NCBI GenBank assembly: GCA_946408355.1
Contig: CAMJRX010000009.1
Coordinates: forward strand, 1 to 64,000
Direction: 5' to 3'
Length of the DNA stretch: 64,000 bases
DNA from: an uncultured Selenomonadales bacterium
GTDB taxonomy: Bacteria > Bacillota > Negativicutes > Selenomonadales > Selenomonadaceae
A program made the position numbers and the translations under genes. Below are positions 17,752-29,200 of the stretch, piece by piece (within the stretch, counting starts at the first letter, position 1; each line of letters opens with the position of its first letter). Under the pieces are notes generated by a model. The model was not told the origin of the DNA, searched no databases, and saw only the letters and a list, made by a program, of their open reading frames with translations.

Positions 17752-18177
17752 ATGATTCGAGGCTTTGAGATTCTCGGAGGATACGACGGAATTCACCTTC
17801 CGACACGCAAAACAGCTTTCAGTGCAGGTTATGACTTGGAGGCGGCAGAAAATATTCGTGTGACGGATAAAAAAATTTCGCTCGTGCCGACGGGTCTCAA
17901 GGCCTTTTTTCCTGCCGATGAGGTTCTGTTGATTTATTTGCGCTCAAGTCTTGCCGTCAAACACAATTTATTTTTGGCTAACGGCGTCGGCGTGATTGAT
18001 GCGGATTATCGCGACCATATTATCTTGCCGGTGATAAGTTTAAGCGGCGAATTTGAAATTAAACGCGGCATGCGGATTGCGCAAGGCATTTTCCAAAAAT
18101 ATTTGACGGTTGACGGAGATAAAATCGGCGTCGGAGAGGTTAGGCGAGGGCGTTTTGGCTCTACAGGTGAGTTTTAA
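17752..18177 (+). CDS. dut: dUTP diphosphatase (dUTPase)
   Basis: Hydrolyses dUTP to dUMP and pyrophosphate, keeping uracil out of DNA and supplying dTMP synthesis. A 141-aa homotrimeric-type enzyme with the five motifs: AGYDLEAAE (I), LRSSLAVK (II), GVIDADYRD (III, uracil-binding hairpin), RIAQGIF (IV) and RRGRFGSTGEF (V, flexible arm). Motif V has Arg where the common form has Gly-Gly, a small deviation. It ends 16 bases before aroA, whose ribosome site lies just past the dut stop. Confidence 0.92.
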   Translation: MIRGFEILGGYDGIHLPTRKTAFSAGYDLEAAENIRVTDKKISLVPTGLKAFFPADEVLLIYLRSSLAVKHNLFLANGVGVIDADYRDHIILPVISLSGEFEIKRGMRIAQGIFQKYLTVDGDKIGVGEVRRGRFGSTGEF

Positions 18178-18193
18178 AGGTTTGGGGAGTTTT

Positions 18194-19474
18194 ATGAAGA
18201 AGATTTTACCATTGAATCACGGATTGCGCGGCGATATTGAGATTCCAGGCGATAAATCAATCTCGCACCGCGCTATAATTTTGTCTAGCTTGGGAAATAC
18301 GCCCGTTGAAGTGTCAAATTTTTTAGCAGGCGCAGATTGTTTATCAACTGTTGCTTGCATGAGGGAATTGGGCGCGGAAATTGAACAATCAGGCGGAAAT
18401 TTTTTAATAAAAGGTCACGGACTTAACGGATTGCGCGAACCAGAAAATGTTTTGGACGCGGGTAACTCTGGCACGACGTTAAGATTGTTAATGGGCTTGC
18501 TTGCATCGCAAAAATTTTTATCGACGTTCACTGGCGACGTTTCATTAAGGCGGCGTCCAATGGCACGAGTTATAAAGCCTCTGTCACAAATGGGCGCAAC
18601 AATTTTCGGGCGCAACTCAAATAAAAATTTACCGATAACAATTTTACCCGCTGAAAAAAATCTGCGCGGAATAACTTATGAAATGCCAATCGCCTCCGCG
18701 CAAGTCAAATCGGCGTTGCTTTTAGCGGGACTTTATGCAGAGGGCGCGACGACCGTCATTGAACCCGCGCCTTCACGCGACCATACCGAAAAAATGTTGG
18801 AGGCATTCGGAGCGAACCTTGAAATTTCAGGAAACGCAGTAAAAATCTTCCCAACAGAAAAATTTACCGCTCCAGAAACAATTTCCGTGCCCGGTGATAT
18901 ATCTTCGGCAACTTATTGGCTCGTGCTCGCTACTATTCTCGAAAATTCCGACGTTATTATCGTAAATGTCGGCGTAAATGACACGCGAACCGGAATTTTG
19001 GACGTACTAAAAAATATGGGCGCAAAAATCCAAATTTTAAATAAAAGAACTTCCGGTGGCGAACAAATTGCCGATTTAAAAGTTATTTCGTCGAATCTAC
19101 GCGGAATTGAGTTCGGAGGAGAAATTATTCCACGTTTGATTGATGAAATTCCCGCCCTTGCCGTTGCCGCCGCTTTTGCCGAAGGTACAACCATTATTCG
19201 CGACGTTAGCGAATTGCGTGTTAAAGAAACTGACAGATTAGCCGCCATTGTCGCCGAGTTTAACAAAATATCGCCCGAAACTTTTACAGCGACGGACGAT
19301 AGCTTAATTATTAGCGGCGGTCGTGAAAAATTTTTTGCCGAATGTAACACCCGCTCAGATCATCGTATGGCAATGTCACTTTCAATTTTCGGCGCGGCGG
19401 CTAAGGGCGTTTTAATCGACAACGCCGACTGCGTTAAAATTTCTTATCCAAATTTCTTTGATATGTTAGCTTAA
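18194..19474 (+). CDS. aroA: 3-phosphoshikimate 1-carboxyvinyltransferase (EPSP synthase)
   Basis: Transfers enolpyruvyl from PEP to shikimate-3-phosphate, the sixth shikimate-pathway step. A 426-aa protein with the two-domain inside-out barrel signatures: PGDKSISHRA near the N-terminus, LDAGNSGTTLRLLMGLLAS, RRRPMARVIKPL, SAQVKSALLLAGL, and a C-terminal RVKETDRLA and DHRMAMSL. The ATG at 18194 has GGGGAG upstream and gives the standard MKKILPLNHGLRGDIEIPGDKS-type beginning; the longer frame from 18110 would overlap dut and is rejected. Last gene of the miaA-hfq-dut-aroA run, followed by a terminator. Confidence 0.96.
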   Translation: MKKILPLNHGLRGDIEIPGDKSISHRAIILSSLGNTPVEVSNFLAGADCLSTVACMRELGAEIEQSGGNFLIKGHGLNGLREPENVLDAGNSGTTLRLLMGLLASQKFLSTFTGDVSLRRRPMARVIKPLSQMGATIFGRNSNKNLPITILPAEKNLRGITYEMPIASAQVKSALLLAGLYAEGATTVIEPAPSRDHTEKMLEAFGANLEISGNAVKIFPTEKFTAPETISVPGDISSATYWLVLATILENSDVIIVNVGVNDTRTGILDVLKNMGAKIQILNKRTSGGEQIADLKVISSNLRGIEFGGEIIPRLIDEIPALAVAAAFAEGTTIIRDVSELRVKETDRLAAIVAEFNKISPETFTATDDSLIISGGREKFFAECNTRSDHRMAMSLSIFGAAAKGVLIDNADCVKISYPNFFDMLA

Positions 19475-19487
19475 TCGAAAAAATTTT

Positions 19488-19514
19488 ATCGACTCATTAC
19501 GAGCCGATTTTTTT
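19488..19514 (+). terminator. Rho-independent terminator after aroA
   Basis: ATCGACTC and GAGCCGAT (19488-19507) form an 8-bp stem with one internal mismatch, followed by seven T. It reaches the stop of the small minus-strand gene at 19513. Confidence 0.7.
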
Positions 19515-19725
19515 ATTCCGTCTCAATGTTGCTCGCCGATAAAATTTCGGCGATTTTTACTTTGTCGGAAGGCTTTTTATCGCTCAAAAACTTTATAAGC
19601 GCGATTATTCGCTCTAACGCTTCCATATCCGCGTATGTCGTGAAAAATATGTCGTCGTGATGTGCTCCAACTAATCGGTCTTCTTTTATTATATCTAATT
19701 GCCTTTGAATTTCTTTTATCGTCAT
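19513..19725 (-). CDS. Small hypothetical protein (70 aa)
   Basis: A 70-aa soluble, charged, mainly helical protein, beginning MTIKEIQRQLDIIKED. It has a plausible ribosome site (AAAGGGG, 6 bases before ATG), lies in the gap between aroA and the DASS transporter on the opposite strand, and ends within the aroA terminator. I do not recognise the family. The ribosome site and codon use like its neighbours argue that it is a real gene. Confidence 0.6.
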   Translation of the reverse strand: MTIKEIQRQLDIIKEDRLVGAHHDDIFFTTYADMEALERIIALIKFLSDKKPSDKVKIAEILSASNIETE

Positions 19726-19742
19726 GAAAATTCCCCTTTGCG

Positions 19743-19771
19743 TTGAAAATTTGCGTGCTATTTGTTAAACT
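19743..19771 (+). promoter_or_regulatory. Putative promoter of the DASS transporter gene
   Basis: TTGAAA at 19743-19748, 17-base spacer, TAAACT at 19766-19771. It is followed by an AAAGGAGGCG ribosome site before the ATG at 19797. Confidence 0.55.
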
Positions 19772-19796
19772 TTAGCATAAAAGGAGGCGAATTTCA

Positions 19797-21341
19797 ATGC
19801 AAGATAAAATTTCCACAGCAAAGAAAATAAAAGACGCCGAATTAGCATTTGACAGAAAACGACGGACTTTCGGACTGATTTTCGGACCACTGCTCGCGAT
19901 TATTGTAATTTTAACGCCGATTGACGCCTTAACGCTCGAAGCCCACAAACTTTTAGCAATTATGGTACTCGTCGCGCTGTGGTGGATTACTGAACCAGTT
20001 CCAATACCCGTAACGTCGCTACTAGGACCAACACTCGCCGTAATCACCGGCGCAATCCCTGCAAGCGCGTCATTTTCTGCATTTTCCAACCCGATGATAT
20101 TTTTATTTATGGGCGGATTCATTTTGGCTAAGGCGATGATGATGCACGGACTTGATAAACGCTTTGCATATTGGTTGTTGTCGCGTTCGTGGGTCGGTTC
20201 CAATCCGCGCAGGATTTTTTTAGCAATCGGACTTGCAACTGCGCTTTGTTCGGGCTGGGTAAGTAATACTGCGACCGCCGCGATGATGTTTCCAATTTGT
20301 TTGGGACTTTTGAACTCGATTAAAGATATGATGGCGGCTAATGGGCGCGAAATTGACCTCTCCGAATACAAATACGCGACAGGTTTAATGCTAATGACTG
20401 CTTATTCCGCGTCAATCGGCGGCGTTTTAACTCCAATCGGCACGCCTCCAAATTTAATTATGCTTGGTTTCCTCGATTCAATGCAAAACATTCATATTTC
20501 CTTTTTTGAGTGGATGATTTGGGGATTTATCGCAATGGTTTGTTATTTTATAATCGCGTATATCGTTTTATCGAAAATGTTCCCGCCTGACGTTGATAAA
20601 ATTGACGGCACGGAAGAATTCATACGCGCAAAAATAAATGAACTCGGAAGTTGGACTAAAGCGCAAAAAAATACTTTGATTGCGTTCATGATTGCGGTTG
20701 CGCTGTGGATAATTCCCGGATTTTTGAATATGTTTTTAGGCTCAACGAGTCCGATTTTAAAAATTTACAATCAACTTTTCCCTGAAGCGATAGCGGCTAT
20801 GGTGGGCGCATTATTACTTTTTATTTTGCCCGTGAACTTTTCTAAACGCGAATTCACAATCACTTGGAAGGAAGCGGCAGTCGGCATTGAGTGGGGCACG
20901 CTAATTTTATTCGGTGGCGGCTTGGCAATGGGCGGAATGATGTACAAAACGGGATTATCGAAATGGCTCGGCGATTTAATCGTTGGTGCAATGGGCGGCG
21001 CGGCGTCGCAAGTCGTTTTAGTCGCGGTGTTCTCGGTTTTAGCGTTGCTTTTGTCTGAATTAACTTCACACACGGCGGCAACTAATATGATTGGACCTTT
21101 GGCGATAACGATTGCAGTTTCGGCGGGCTTAAGTCCGGTGCCGGTGTCAGTAGGAATTGCGTTGAGTGCCTCGCTCGGATTTATGTTGCCGGTGTCGACG
21201 CCACCCAACGCGATTGTTTACGCCAGCGGTTACGTCCCGATTACCAAAATGATTAAGACGGGCGTTTACATTGACTTTATCGGGATTGCGTGCGTGACGA
21301 TTCCGCTTGCGATTTGGCTCGTCGGTTTAATCGTCGGCTGA
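19797..21341 (+). CDS. DASS-family (SLC13-type) anion symporter
   Basis: A 514-aa polytopic membrane protein (about 11-12 hydrophobic segments) of the divalent anion:sodium symporter family. It has the two SNT-type signature loops that bind carboxylate and sodium, SGWVSNTATAAMMFP (about residue 140) and the second-half SHTAATNMIGP (about 423). ITEPVPIPVTSLLGP near the start and LPVSTPPNAIVYASGY near the end are also typical. Family members import succinate, malate, fumarate, citrate or sulfate; the substrate cannot be fixed from sequence alone. A terminator follows, so it is probably a single-gene unit. Confidence 0.9.
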   Translation: MQDKISTAKKIKDAELAFDRKRRTFGLIFGPLLAIIVILTPIDALTLEAHKLLAIMVLVALWWITEPVPIPVTSLLGPTLAVITGAIPASASFSAFSNPMIFLFMGGFILAKAMMMHGLDKRFAYWLLSRSWVGSNPRRIFLAIGLATALCSGWVSNTATAAMMFPICLGLLNSIKDMMAANGREIDLSEYKYATGLMLMTAYSASIGGVLTPIGTPPNLIMLGFLDSMQNIHISFFEWMIWGFIAMVCYFIIAYIVLSKMFPPDVDKIDGTEEFIRAKINELGSWTKAQKNTLIAFMIAVALWIIPGFLNMFLGSTSPILKIYNQLFPEAIAAMVGALLLFILPVNFSKREFTITWKEAAVGIEWGTLILFGGGLAMGGMMYKTGLSKWLGDLIVGAMGGAASQVVLVAVFSVLALLLSELTSHTAATNMIGPLAITIAVSAGLSPVPVSVGIALSASLGFMLPVSTPPNAIVYASGYVPITKMIKTGVYIDFIGIACVTIPLAIWLVGLIVG

Positions 21342-21375
21342 ATTGACATAAAAAGTTTTGAAAGGTAAAATTCAA

Positions 21376-21403
21376 TCACCCTTGCTAACGGGTGAAATTT
21401 TTT
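21376..21403 (+). terminator. Rho-independent terminator before the phosphoethanolamine-transferase-like gene
   Basis: TCACCC and GGGTGA (21376-21395) around an eight-base loop, followed by AA and seven T. The ribosome site of the next gene starts within 5 bases of the T run, so this element is also in the 5' region of that gene. Confidence 0.7.
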
Positions 21404-21418
21404 TGTAAAGGATTATTC

Positions 21419-23266
21419 ATGTCGGATAAAAAAATTTTTCTAGCTCAAGCGGCGTTGTATTATTATCTCGGCGAAGTTTTTTATATAGACATAGGACAAC
21501 CCGCCGCGCCGCAATATTTTTTGCCGCCAATCCCAATCACAATCGCGCTGTTGTGGCTGATTCAATTCGCGTCGGGCAAAAAATTATTTTCTAAAGCTCA
21601 TTTGCCGAATTTATTAACGGGAATTGCTTGGCTATTAATGTTTCCACTCTTGTACACGTGGACTTATCAGCGGCAATGGTTTATGTCGCTAATTTATTAT
21701 GACTTCGCGGTTGGTACGGCGATTTTTATTTTTTTGACAGGTGCGCTGATAGTTTTTCGTTCGCCGCTGATAATTTGCGCGTTGAGTTTAATTTTCTGGA
21801 TAATTCCGTTGGTTGAGCTGATTTATTATTGTATGACGTGGCATTGTTTATCGCCGGCGTCACTTATGGCGATTTATTTAACGAATTGGCACGAGGCGGG
21901 CGAATTTATCCGCGCAATGATAGGTTTGCCGACTGCCGCAATAATTCTGTTGCTGATTGGAATTTTTTTGCGGCTAATTTATAAATCTCACAAGAAATTT
22001 CTAACCACGAACCACCAACCACCAACCACTAAAATAGCGTCGGCGGCGATTGCATTAATTTTAAGTTTTTGTGCACTGATTTATTACGTTCCTAAAACTT
22101 CAATGGCGGGCTTATATAAAACTGTAACCGAATACGCCGCGCAGACTCAACTTTACAATCAAAACCGCGCTGAACGTCTTGCAGATTTAAAAATTTCTAC
22201 AGAAAATAATTTAAACGGAACAATAATTTTAGTTATCGGCGAAAGTGCGAGCCGCGACTACATGCACGCCTATAATCCAGATTTTCCGTTCGATGACACC
22301 CCTTGGCTAGATTCAAAGCTAGAGAAAAATTTTCCAGTAAAAAATTTGCCTGAAGACGCAAAAATTAATCCAGATTATACAGTTACAGAAGATAATATTC
22401 CATGCTTGACAGCAATGACAGGAAAGTTTATTATTTTTGACAATGTTTATGCTTCATGGACGCAAACAGTGCCAGTTTTGCAACGCGCACTAACTGAACA
22501 GAGCCAATACAATGACAAAGAATTTTTCGAGTCGGTTTCGATAATCGACGTGGCGAGAAAGGCGGGATATAAAACATATTGGTTTAGCAATCAAGGTCGT
22601 TACGGCGAATTTGACAGCGCGATAACGTTGGTAGCTAAAACAGCTGACGTTTCGGAATGGACAGACGACACCTTTGATTTTTCCGAGCTTGAAGACGAGA
22701 TTTTACTCAAATTCTTTGAGTGCGTCGACCCAAGCGAGAAGAATTTTATCGTATTTCACATAATGGGCAGTCACATTTATTATAACAGCCGTTATCCGCG
22801 CAGATTTAAAAAATGGGTGACGAAAGACGGTACCGGAATGATGTTGGCGGCTCCGAGCTATGCGAATTCGATTTTGTACACGGATTTTGTCCTGTCGAAA
22901 ATTTTTGATTACGCCGCGCAGAATTTGAATTTGCAGGCGATGATTTATTTTTCGGATCACGGCGAAGACTTGGAAATTTCGCACAATCCGGACGTTTTTC
23001 GCTTTGAAATGCTTAGAATTCCAATGTTCATGTATTTTTCGCCGGAATATGAAGAAAATTTCCCTGACAAAACGGCGACGCTTGAAAATCACCGCGAAAA
23101 ATATTTTACAAACGATATGTTCTACGATACATTTTGCGGGATAATTAATGCGCCGTCTAACCGCTATGATGCCGGGCAAGATTTTTCCTCCGCCGAATAC
23201 AAATTTAACCGTGAAACCTTGACGACTATGCTTGGTCAACACAAATTAACCGAAGATAAGGAGTGA
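21419..23266 (+). CDS. Phosphoethanolamine-transferase-like sulfatase-fold membrane enzyme (EptA/CptA type)
   Basis: A 615-aa protein with about five or six transmembrane helices in the first ~200 residues and a periplasmic alkaline-phosphatase/sulfatase-fold domain from about residue 255. The domain starts with VIGESASRDYMHAY (metal ligand Glu) and has SWTQTVPVLQRALTE (nucleophile Thr region), HIMGSHIYY and FSDHGEDL (metal-binding Asp/His). Relatives move phosphoethanolamine from phosphatidylethanolamine to lipid A, core sugars or surface glycans. The ATG at 21419 is chosen for its AAAGGA site; the longer frame runs back into the terminator. It ends 4 bases before the giant glycosyltransferase gene, suggesting a shared role in decorating a surface glycan. 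Confidence 0.85.
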   Translation: MSDKKIFLAQAALYYYLGEVFYIDIGQPAAPQYFLPPIPITIALLWLIQFASGKKLFSKAHLPNLLTGIAWLLMFPLLYTWTYQRQWFMSLIYYDFAVGTAIFIFLTGALIVFRSPLIICALSLIFWIIPLVELIYYCMTWHCLSPASLMAIYLTNWHEAGEFIRAMIGLPTAAIILLLIGIFLRLIYKSHKKFLTTNHQPPTTKIASAAIALILSFCALIYYVPKTSMAGLYKTVTEYAAQTQLYNQNRAERLADLKISTENNLNGTIILVIGESASRDYMHAYNPDFPFDDTPWLDSKLEKNFPVKNLPEDAKINPDYTVTEDNIPCLTAMTGKFIIFDNVYASWTQTVPVLQRALTEQSQYNDKEFFESVSIIDVARKAGYKTYWFSNQGRYGEFDSAITLVAKTADVSEWTDDTFDFSELEDEILLKFFECVDPSEKNFIVFHIMGSHIYYNSRYPRRFKKWVTKDGTGMMLAAPSYANSILYTDFVLSKIFDYAAQNLNLQAMIYFSDHGEDLEISHNPDVFRFEMLRIPMFMYFSPEYEENFPDKTATLENHREKYFTNDMFYDTFCGIINAPSNRYDAGQDFSSAEYKFNRETLTTMLGQHKLTEDKE

Positions 23267-23270
23267 TTTA

Positions 23271-26200
23271 ATGGGAAATTCTGCAATCTCCGTAATAATT
23301 CCGCTATACAATGCCGAAAATTATATAGGCGAATGTTTGGACAGTCTTTTAGCGCAAACTTTTAAAGATTTTGAAGTTATTGTCGTTGATGACTGTTCAA
23401 CTGATGACAGCGTTGAAATTGTCGAGAGTTATAAAGAAAAATTTAACGAACGACTTACAATTTCTAAGACGGAAGAAAATTCAGGTGGCGCAGGCTACGT
23501 TCCGCGAAATATCGGATTTAATTTAGCGAGTGGCGAATATATTTTCTTTGTAGACGCCGAAGATTATCTTTTGGATAGTGCATTAGAGACTTTGTATAAA
23601 TCGGCAAAAAAATATGATGCGGAAGTCGTTTATACAGGCGTTCGCTATCAATTTGATGATCCCGATGAAATTCGCACGGTAAAAGATGGCGAAGGTGAAC
23701 GATTAATTAAGAACAGGCGCGAAGATAAAACTACTTTGCTAGATGATATGCCGAATGAAAGTCTTAAACAGCTTTCTTTGGCGGGAAATTTTCTTGAGGC
23801 CTCCTCAAAATTTATTAGGAAAGATTTTTTAATTAAAAACGAAATTACTTTCCCAGAAACAATTACTGGTAGCGAATTTCTTTGGACGGTTAATATTTAT
23901 TGTCATGCAAAAAAATTCTTACGTCTTATTACGCCGATTTATTTTTATAGAGTTCGTGACGAGTTTGTAGCATCTAAAGAGCAACCGAACGAAGAAATTT
24001 CCGCTCATGTTTCGGAATTTATTGCATTTTTAAAGGCTCTAAACTACATTGTAAATAGAAATCCAATCTTAAAAGAAAATCCGGTTTACTCTTACAAACT
24101 ATTGAGTATTGCTTTTAATTATCACTTTAAATCGTTATCCGAAGCATTAAATAACTTAAGTAGCCAAGAAGTTTACGAAAATTTAATTCGCGAATTTGAA
24201 GATAAAAGCGATTCTTCCGAGCTATCTGTACCGTTCTTCTTCAGCCAAATCGTTAATCGTAAAAAACGCATGCTTAAAAGTCCGGATCCTATTGTCGCAC
24301 CGAAAGTTCAGGATATAGCACTACCTTTTGAGTCTGAAACTGTTACTCCCGACGATGAGCAACACCCTGCAGTTTCCGTAATTATTCCAATGTTCAATGT
24401 GGAAAAATATATCGGCGAATGTTTGGAAAGTATCCTCTTGCAGACTTTTCAAGACTTTGAAGTTATCGTAGTCGACGACTGCTCCACTGATTCGAGTTAT
24501 AAAGTTGTAGAAAGTTACATTCCCAAATTTGATGGACGGCTTAAACTTGCGCAGACTGAAAAAAATTCGGGCGGCGAAACTATGCCGCGAAATATCGGAT
24601 TCAATATAGCTAAGGGAGAATATATTCTCTTTGTTGACAGTGACGATTTTATCCTTTTGACTGCGTTAGAAAATCTATACAAAGCGGCCAAAAAATATAA
24701 TGCCGATGTTGTTTATACTTGTGAATATTATCGTTCAGATAAACAAAATGAAGTTTATAAGTTGTTAGATGGCAGAGGAAATACGCTTTCCAAAAAGGGA
24801 ATTGAAGATACGACGACTTTGAGAATTAATAAACCCTATGAAAATTTATATCAACTTATTTTTAAAAACGAATTTCCTAACGTATGGACAAAATTTGTTC
24901 GTCGTGAATTCTTGATTGAAAACAAAATTTTCTCGCCGCTAGGTTTGCCTATCAGTGGGGATTTTATTTGGGTTATTGAAGTTTTCGCTCATGCAAAAAA
25001 TTTAGTTCGCATGCCTTTCCCGTTTTATTTTTACAGACATTATCGCGTAGGCTCCGTTGTAACGACGAAAAGGAAACCGGAAGAACAAATTTCCCATTGG
25101 GTATCAGCTTTTATTCCTTGGCTAGGGGCTTTAAGCAACTTATACAAAAGAATTGAAATGTTGCATGAAAATCCTGCCTATTGCTACAAAGCTTTGTTCA
25201 ATCATTTTTCTTGGTGCCTCCGCTGTTTATCTGAAGAGCTTAAAGATTTTTCGGACGAAAATATTTACGAGATTTTATACAAAAAATTTACTAAGGAAGA
25301 TGGCTCCGCTGATTTAATAGTTCCATTTTTCTTCAGCCAAATTGTTAATTTCGAAAGACTTCCTGCAAAGTTGGCTGCTATAAGTTCTGCTAAAAAACAT
25401 TTTAGAGCTTCTAAACTGAAAGCTTTGGTAACACATTTTCCTGCTATCTCGGTTATTATTCCCATGTACAACAGGAAAAAATATATCGGCGAATGTCTCG
25501 ATTGTCTCCTCGAACAAACTTTTCCGTATTTTGAAGTTATAGTGATTGACGACTGCTCGACTGATAATAGCGTTGAAATTGTCGAAGGTTATAAAGAAAT
25601 ATTCGGCGAGAGACTTAAGCTTATCAAGCTAGAAAAAAATACAGGGCATCCGGGCGAGCCGCGTAACAGAGGAATTGCCATTGCGCAAGGCGAATATATT
25701 TATTGTCTGGACAGTGACGACATTATTACCGAAACTGCGCTTGAGGAAATGTACACTCTTGGCAAGAAATTTGATGCTGACGTTGTTTATTGTGAAAAAT
25801 ATTTTATGTCGGAAGGCACTGGACAAGATTTAAAAAATAATATTCGTGTTGCCAACAATCGCCTTCAAAAGCCGCCGTTTGTTGATGAGCCTACACTTGA
25901 ATCAGACGATTTGGGAGAACGAGTTAAAAAGTTCCTGAATTGGAATTATTGGATGTCGCCCGCTCTTAAAATTGTAAAACGCGATTTGTTGATTGGTAAC
26001 GACATAACATTTCCTTCGCTGGTTGGTTCGGAAGATGACGTTTGGTCTTTGAAGGTTACCTTCTGTTCCAAAAGATTTTTGCGCATACCTAACATTTGCT
26101 TTATAAGAAGAATGCACGACGAGGGCATTTCTTTTGGTGAATATACCACTCCCGACCACGTTCAAAGATGGATGGACGTTACAATCCGTTCTTTAAAAAA

Positions 26201-29200
26201 TGTGGATAACTTCCTTAAGAAGATAGACTTCTTTAAAGAAAATCCCATTCATCGCTACGAACTACTTGAACGTTTAGTAAATGCAAGTTTTGGTAATGCT
26301 TTTGGCAGATTAGCAAATGAATCTTCTTTTGAAATTTACAATATCTTCAATGAGAAATTTGGCGACTCTCTAGGTGAATATGATATTTTGATTACTCTTC
26401 TCTGCACCCAAATAATTAATCAAAGAAAAGTATTGTCACAACAGAAAAAAAATCCCGCTGACGAGGCTAAACAACTCATTGCGGAAAAAGTTGCCACGAT
26501 TAATAAAATTGCAAAAAATATTGATTCTGTACCTACTCTTCCCGTTCCAAGTTCAAATGTTCCGCCAATTTCCGTAATTATCCCGATGTATAATGCAGAC
26601 GAATATATTGGCGAATGCTTAACAAGTCTTTTAATGCAGACGTTTAAAGATTTTGAAGTTATCATAGTTGATGACGCCTCAACCGACGGTAGCGTAGCCA
26701 TTGTCGAATATTTAGCAGAAAAATTTAACGGGCGGCTCAAGTTTGCAAGTACGGAAAAAAATTCTGGTGGCGGTGGCTACATTCCGCGAAATATCGGACT
26801 TGAACTCGCACACGGCGAATATATTTTCTTCTTAGACGCTGACGACATTATTTTAGATAACACATTGGAGACCTTGTATAAGGCGACAAAAGATTATGAT
26901 GCTGATGTCGTTTATATGAGTGCTTATTACGATTACAGTAGCAACGGGAAATTTGTATTAAAGGGCGTAGAAGACAATACAACTTTAGCAATCGACAATC
27001 CGAGTAAAAATCTTAATAGGCTGCTGTTTAATGGAGAAGCTCGCAATTCGTGGACAAAATTTGCTCGTCGAGAATTTCTGTTAAAAAATGAAATTACTTT
27101 CCCTGAAATAATGTCTGGTGGCGACTTTATATGGACGATGCATGTTTACTGCTGTTCAAAGAGATTTTTGCGTTTGCCAAGCCCGCTTTATATCTATAGA
27201 AATTATTCCGACAAATCTATTCTTAGAAAGAAAAAGGCTCCAGCGGAACAAAGTTTTTATTGGGCGTCGGCATTTGTTACTTGGGCAAAAGCCTTTAACA
27301 AACTTATCAATGAAAACGAAATTTTACAAAAAAATCCTTCTTATTGTAGACAGGCTTTGACTCTTCATTTTGATTATTGCCTTGCATGTTGTTTTGAAGC
27401 CCGAAATAAATTAAATGCGCAAGAGCTTTACGATGTTTTACAGAAAGAATTTTCAAAGGATTATACTGATTCCGCGCTCCCGTTCCTCTTAAGCTTTATC
27501 AGCGAACAACAGAAAAAATATGACGGAGATTCTTATTTGATTGATAAGTTGAGTCTGTATATTACGGCGCGTGTAGACATTAAGCTTATAACAAATATGG
27601 GTAAAGGCGATTTAAAAATCCTTTCCGTGTCTGATAATAAAGCTAGCGTTAGTAAGCCTGATTGGTTGCAAAAAGACGGCGTTGGTTATACAATTCAGTC
27701 TCATGCTGGGAAAATAGAGTTCGTTGCCAAAGCCACTACAAACGGAAAAATTAATTTAAATCTTAGGAGTCTAGATATTCGCGATCCAGCGGACAAATCT
27801 AAGCGAGTTCCCTATTGGATAGATTACACTAAGTTGACAGTAAAAGGTAATACAATATTCAACAAACTTACACCCGCTTGGCATGATAAAGCTTATCGCT
27901 ACGACATAGACGTAAAAGCTAACGAGGCAGTCAAAATACAAATCGAGTGGCTTCCGCACAGAGGCGACATTTTACCGCCGCCTAAACCTGTAGAAATACC
28001 TAAACTCGTGGAAAAACCCGTTGAATTTCTGCCGAATCTAACAGCACGATTGGAAGTTCAAATGGTATCCGATACGGGCGAGGGCGATTTTAAAATTCTT
28101 TCTGTGTCTGATAAGATAGCTAAAACGATTAAGCCTGACTATTTAAACAGGGAAGGCATAGGCTACCAGATTCAATCTTATGTCGGAAAAATGGCATTCA
28201 TTGCTAAATCCACTACGGACGGGAAAGTAACCTTGAAGCTTAAAGGTATGAACGTTCATGACCCAGAGGATAAATCTAAACTCGTGCCCTATTGGATAGA
28301 CTATACGAAGTTAACGGTAAACGGCAAGACGATAATCGACAAACTCACACCCGCTTGGCATGATAAACCTTATCGCTATGACATGGACGTAAAAGCAAAC
28401 GAGGAAGTTAAGGTAGAGGTTGAATGGTTCCCCCACAGAGATGAAGTTGTAGTTGAAGTTCCTAAACCTGTGGAAAAACCAGTTGAATTTTTGCCGAATC
28501 TAACTGCGCGATTAGACGTTCAAATGGTATCAGATACGGGCGAGGGCGATTTCCAAATTCTTTCCGTGTCCGATAAGCGGGCTAGCGTTAACAAACCTGG
28601 TTGGTTGCAAAAAGACGGCATAGGCTATGTTATTCAGTCTTATATAGGAAAAATGGAGTTTATAGCTAAAGCCACTGCGGACGGACAAATAACTTTGAAG
28701 CTTAAGGGTATGGATATTCGCGATCCAGAGGATAAATCTAAACTCGTGCCCTACTGGATAGATTATACGAAGCTGTTGATTAACGGCAAAGCAATAATCG
28801 ATAAACTTACGCCCGCTTGGCATGATAAACCTTATCGCTACGACATGGAAGTAAAAGCAGACGAGGAAGTTAAGGTAGAGGTTGAATGGTTCCCCCACAG
28901 AGATGAAGTCGTGGTTGAAGTTCCTAAACCTGTGGAAAAACCAGTTGAATTTTTGCCGAATCTAACAGCGCGATTAGACGTTCAAATGGTATCAGATACG
29001 GGCGAGGGCGATTTCCAAATTCTTTCCGTGTCCGATAAGCGGGCTAGCGTTAACAAACCTGGTTGGTTGCAAAAAGACGGCATAGGCTATGTTATTCAGT
29101 CTTATATAGGAAAAATGGAGTTTATAGCTAAAGCCACTGCGGACGGACAAATAACTTTGAAGCTTAAGGGTATGGATATTCGCGATCCAGAGGATAAATC

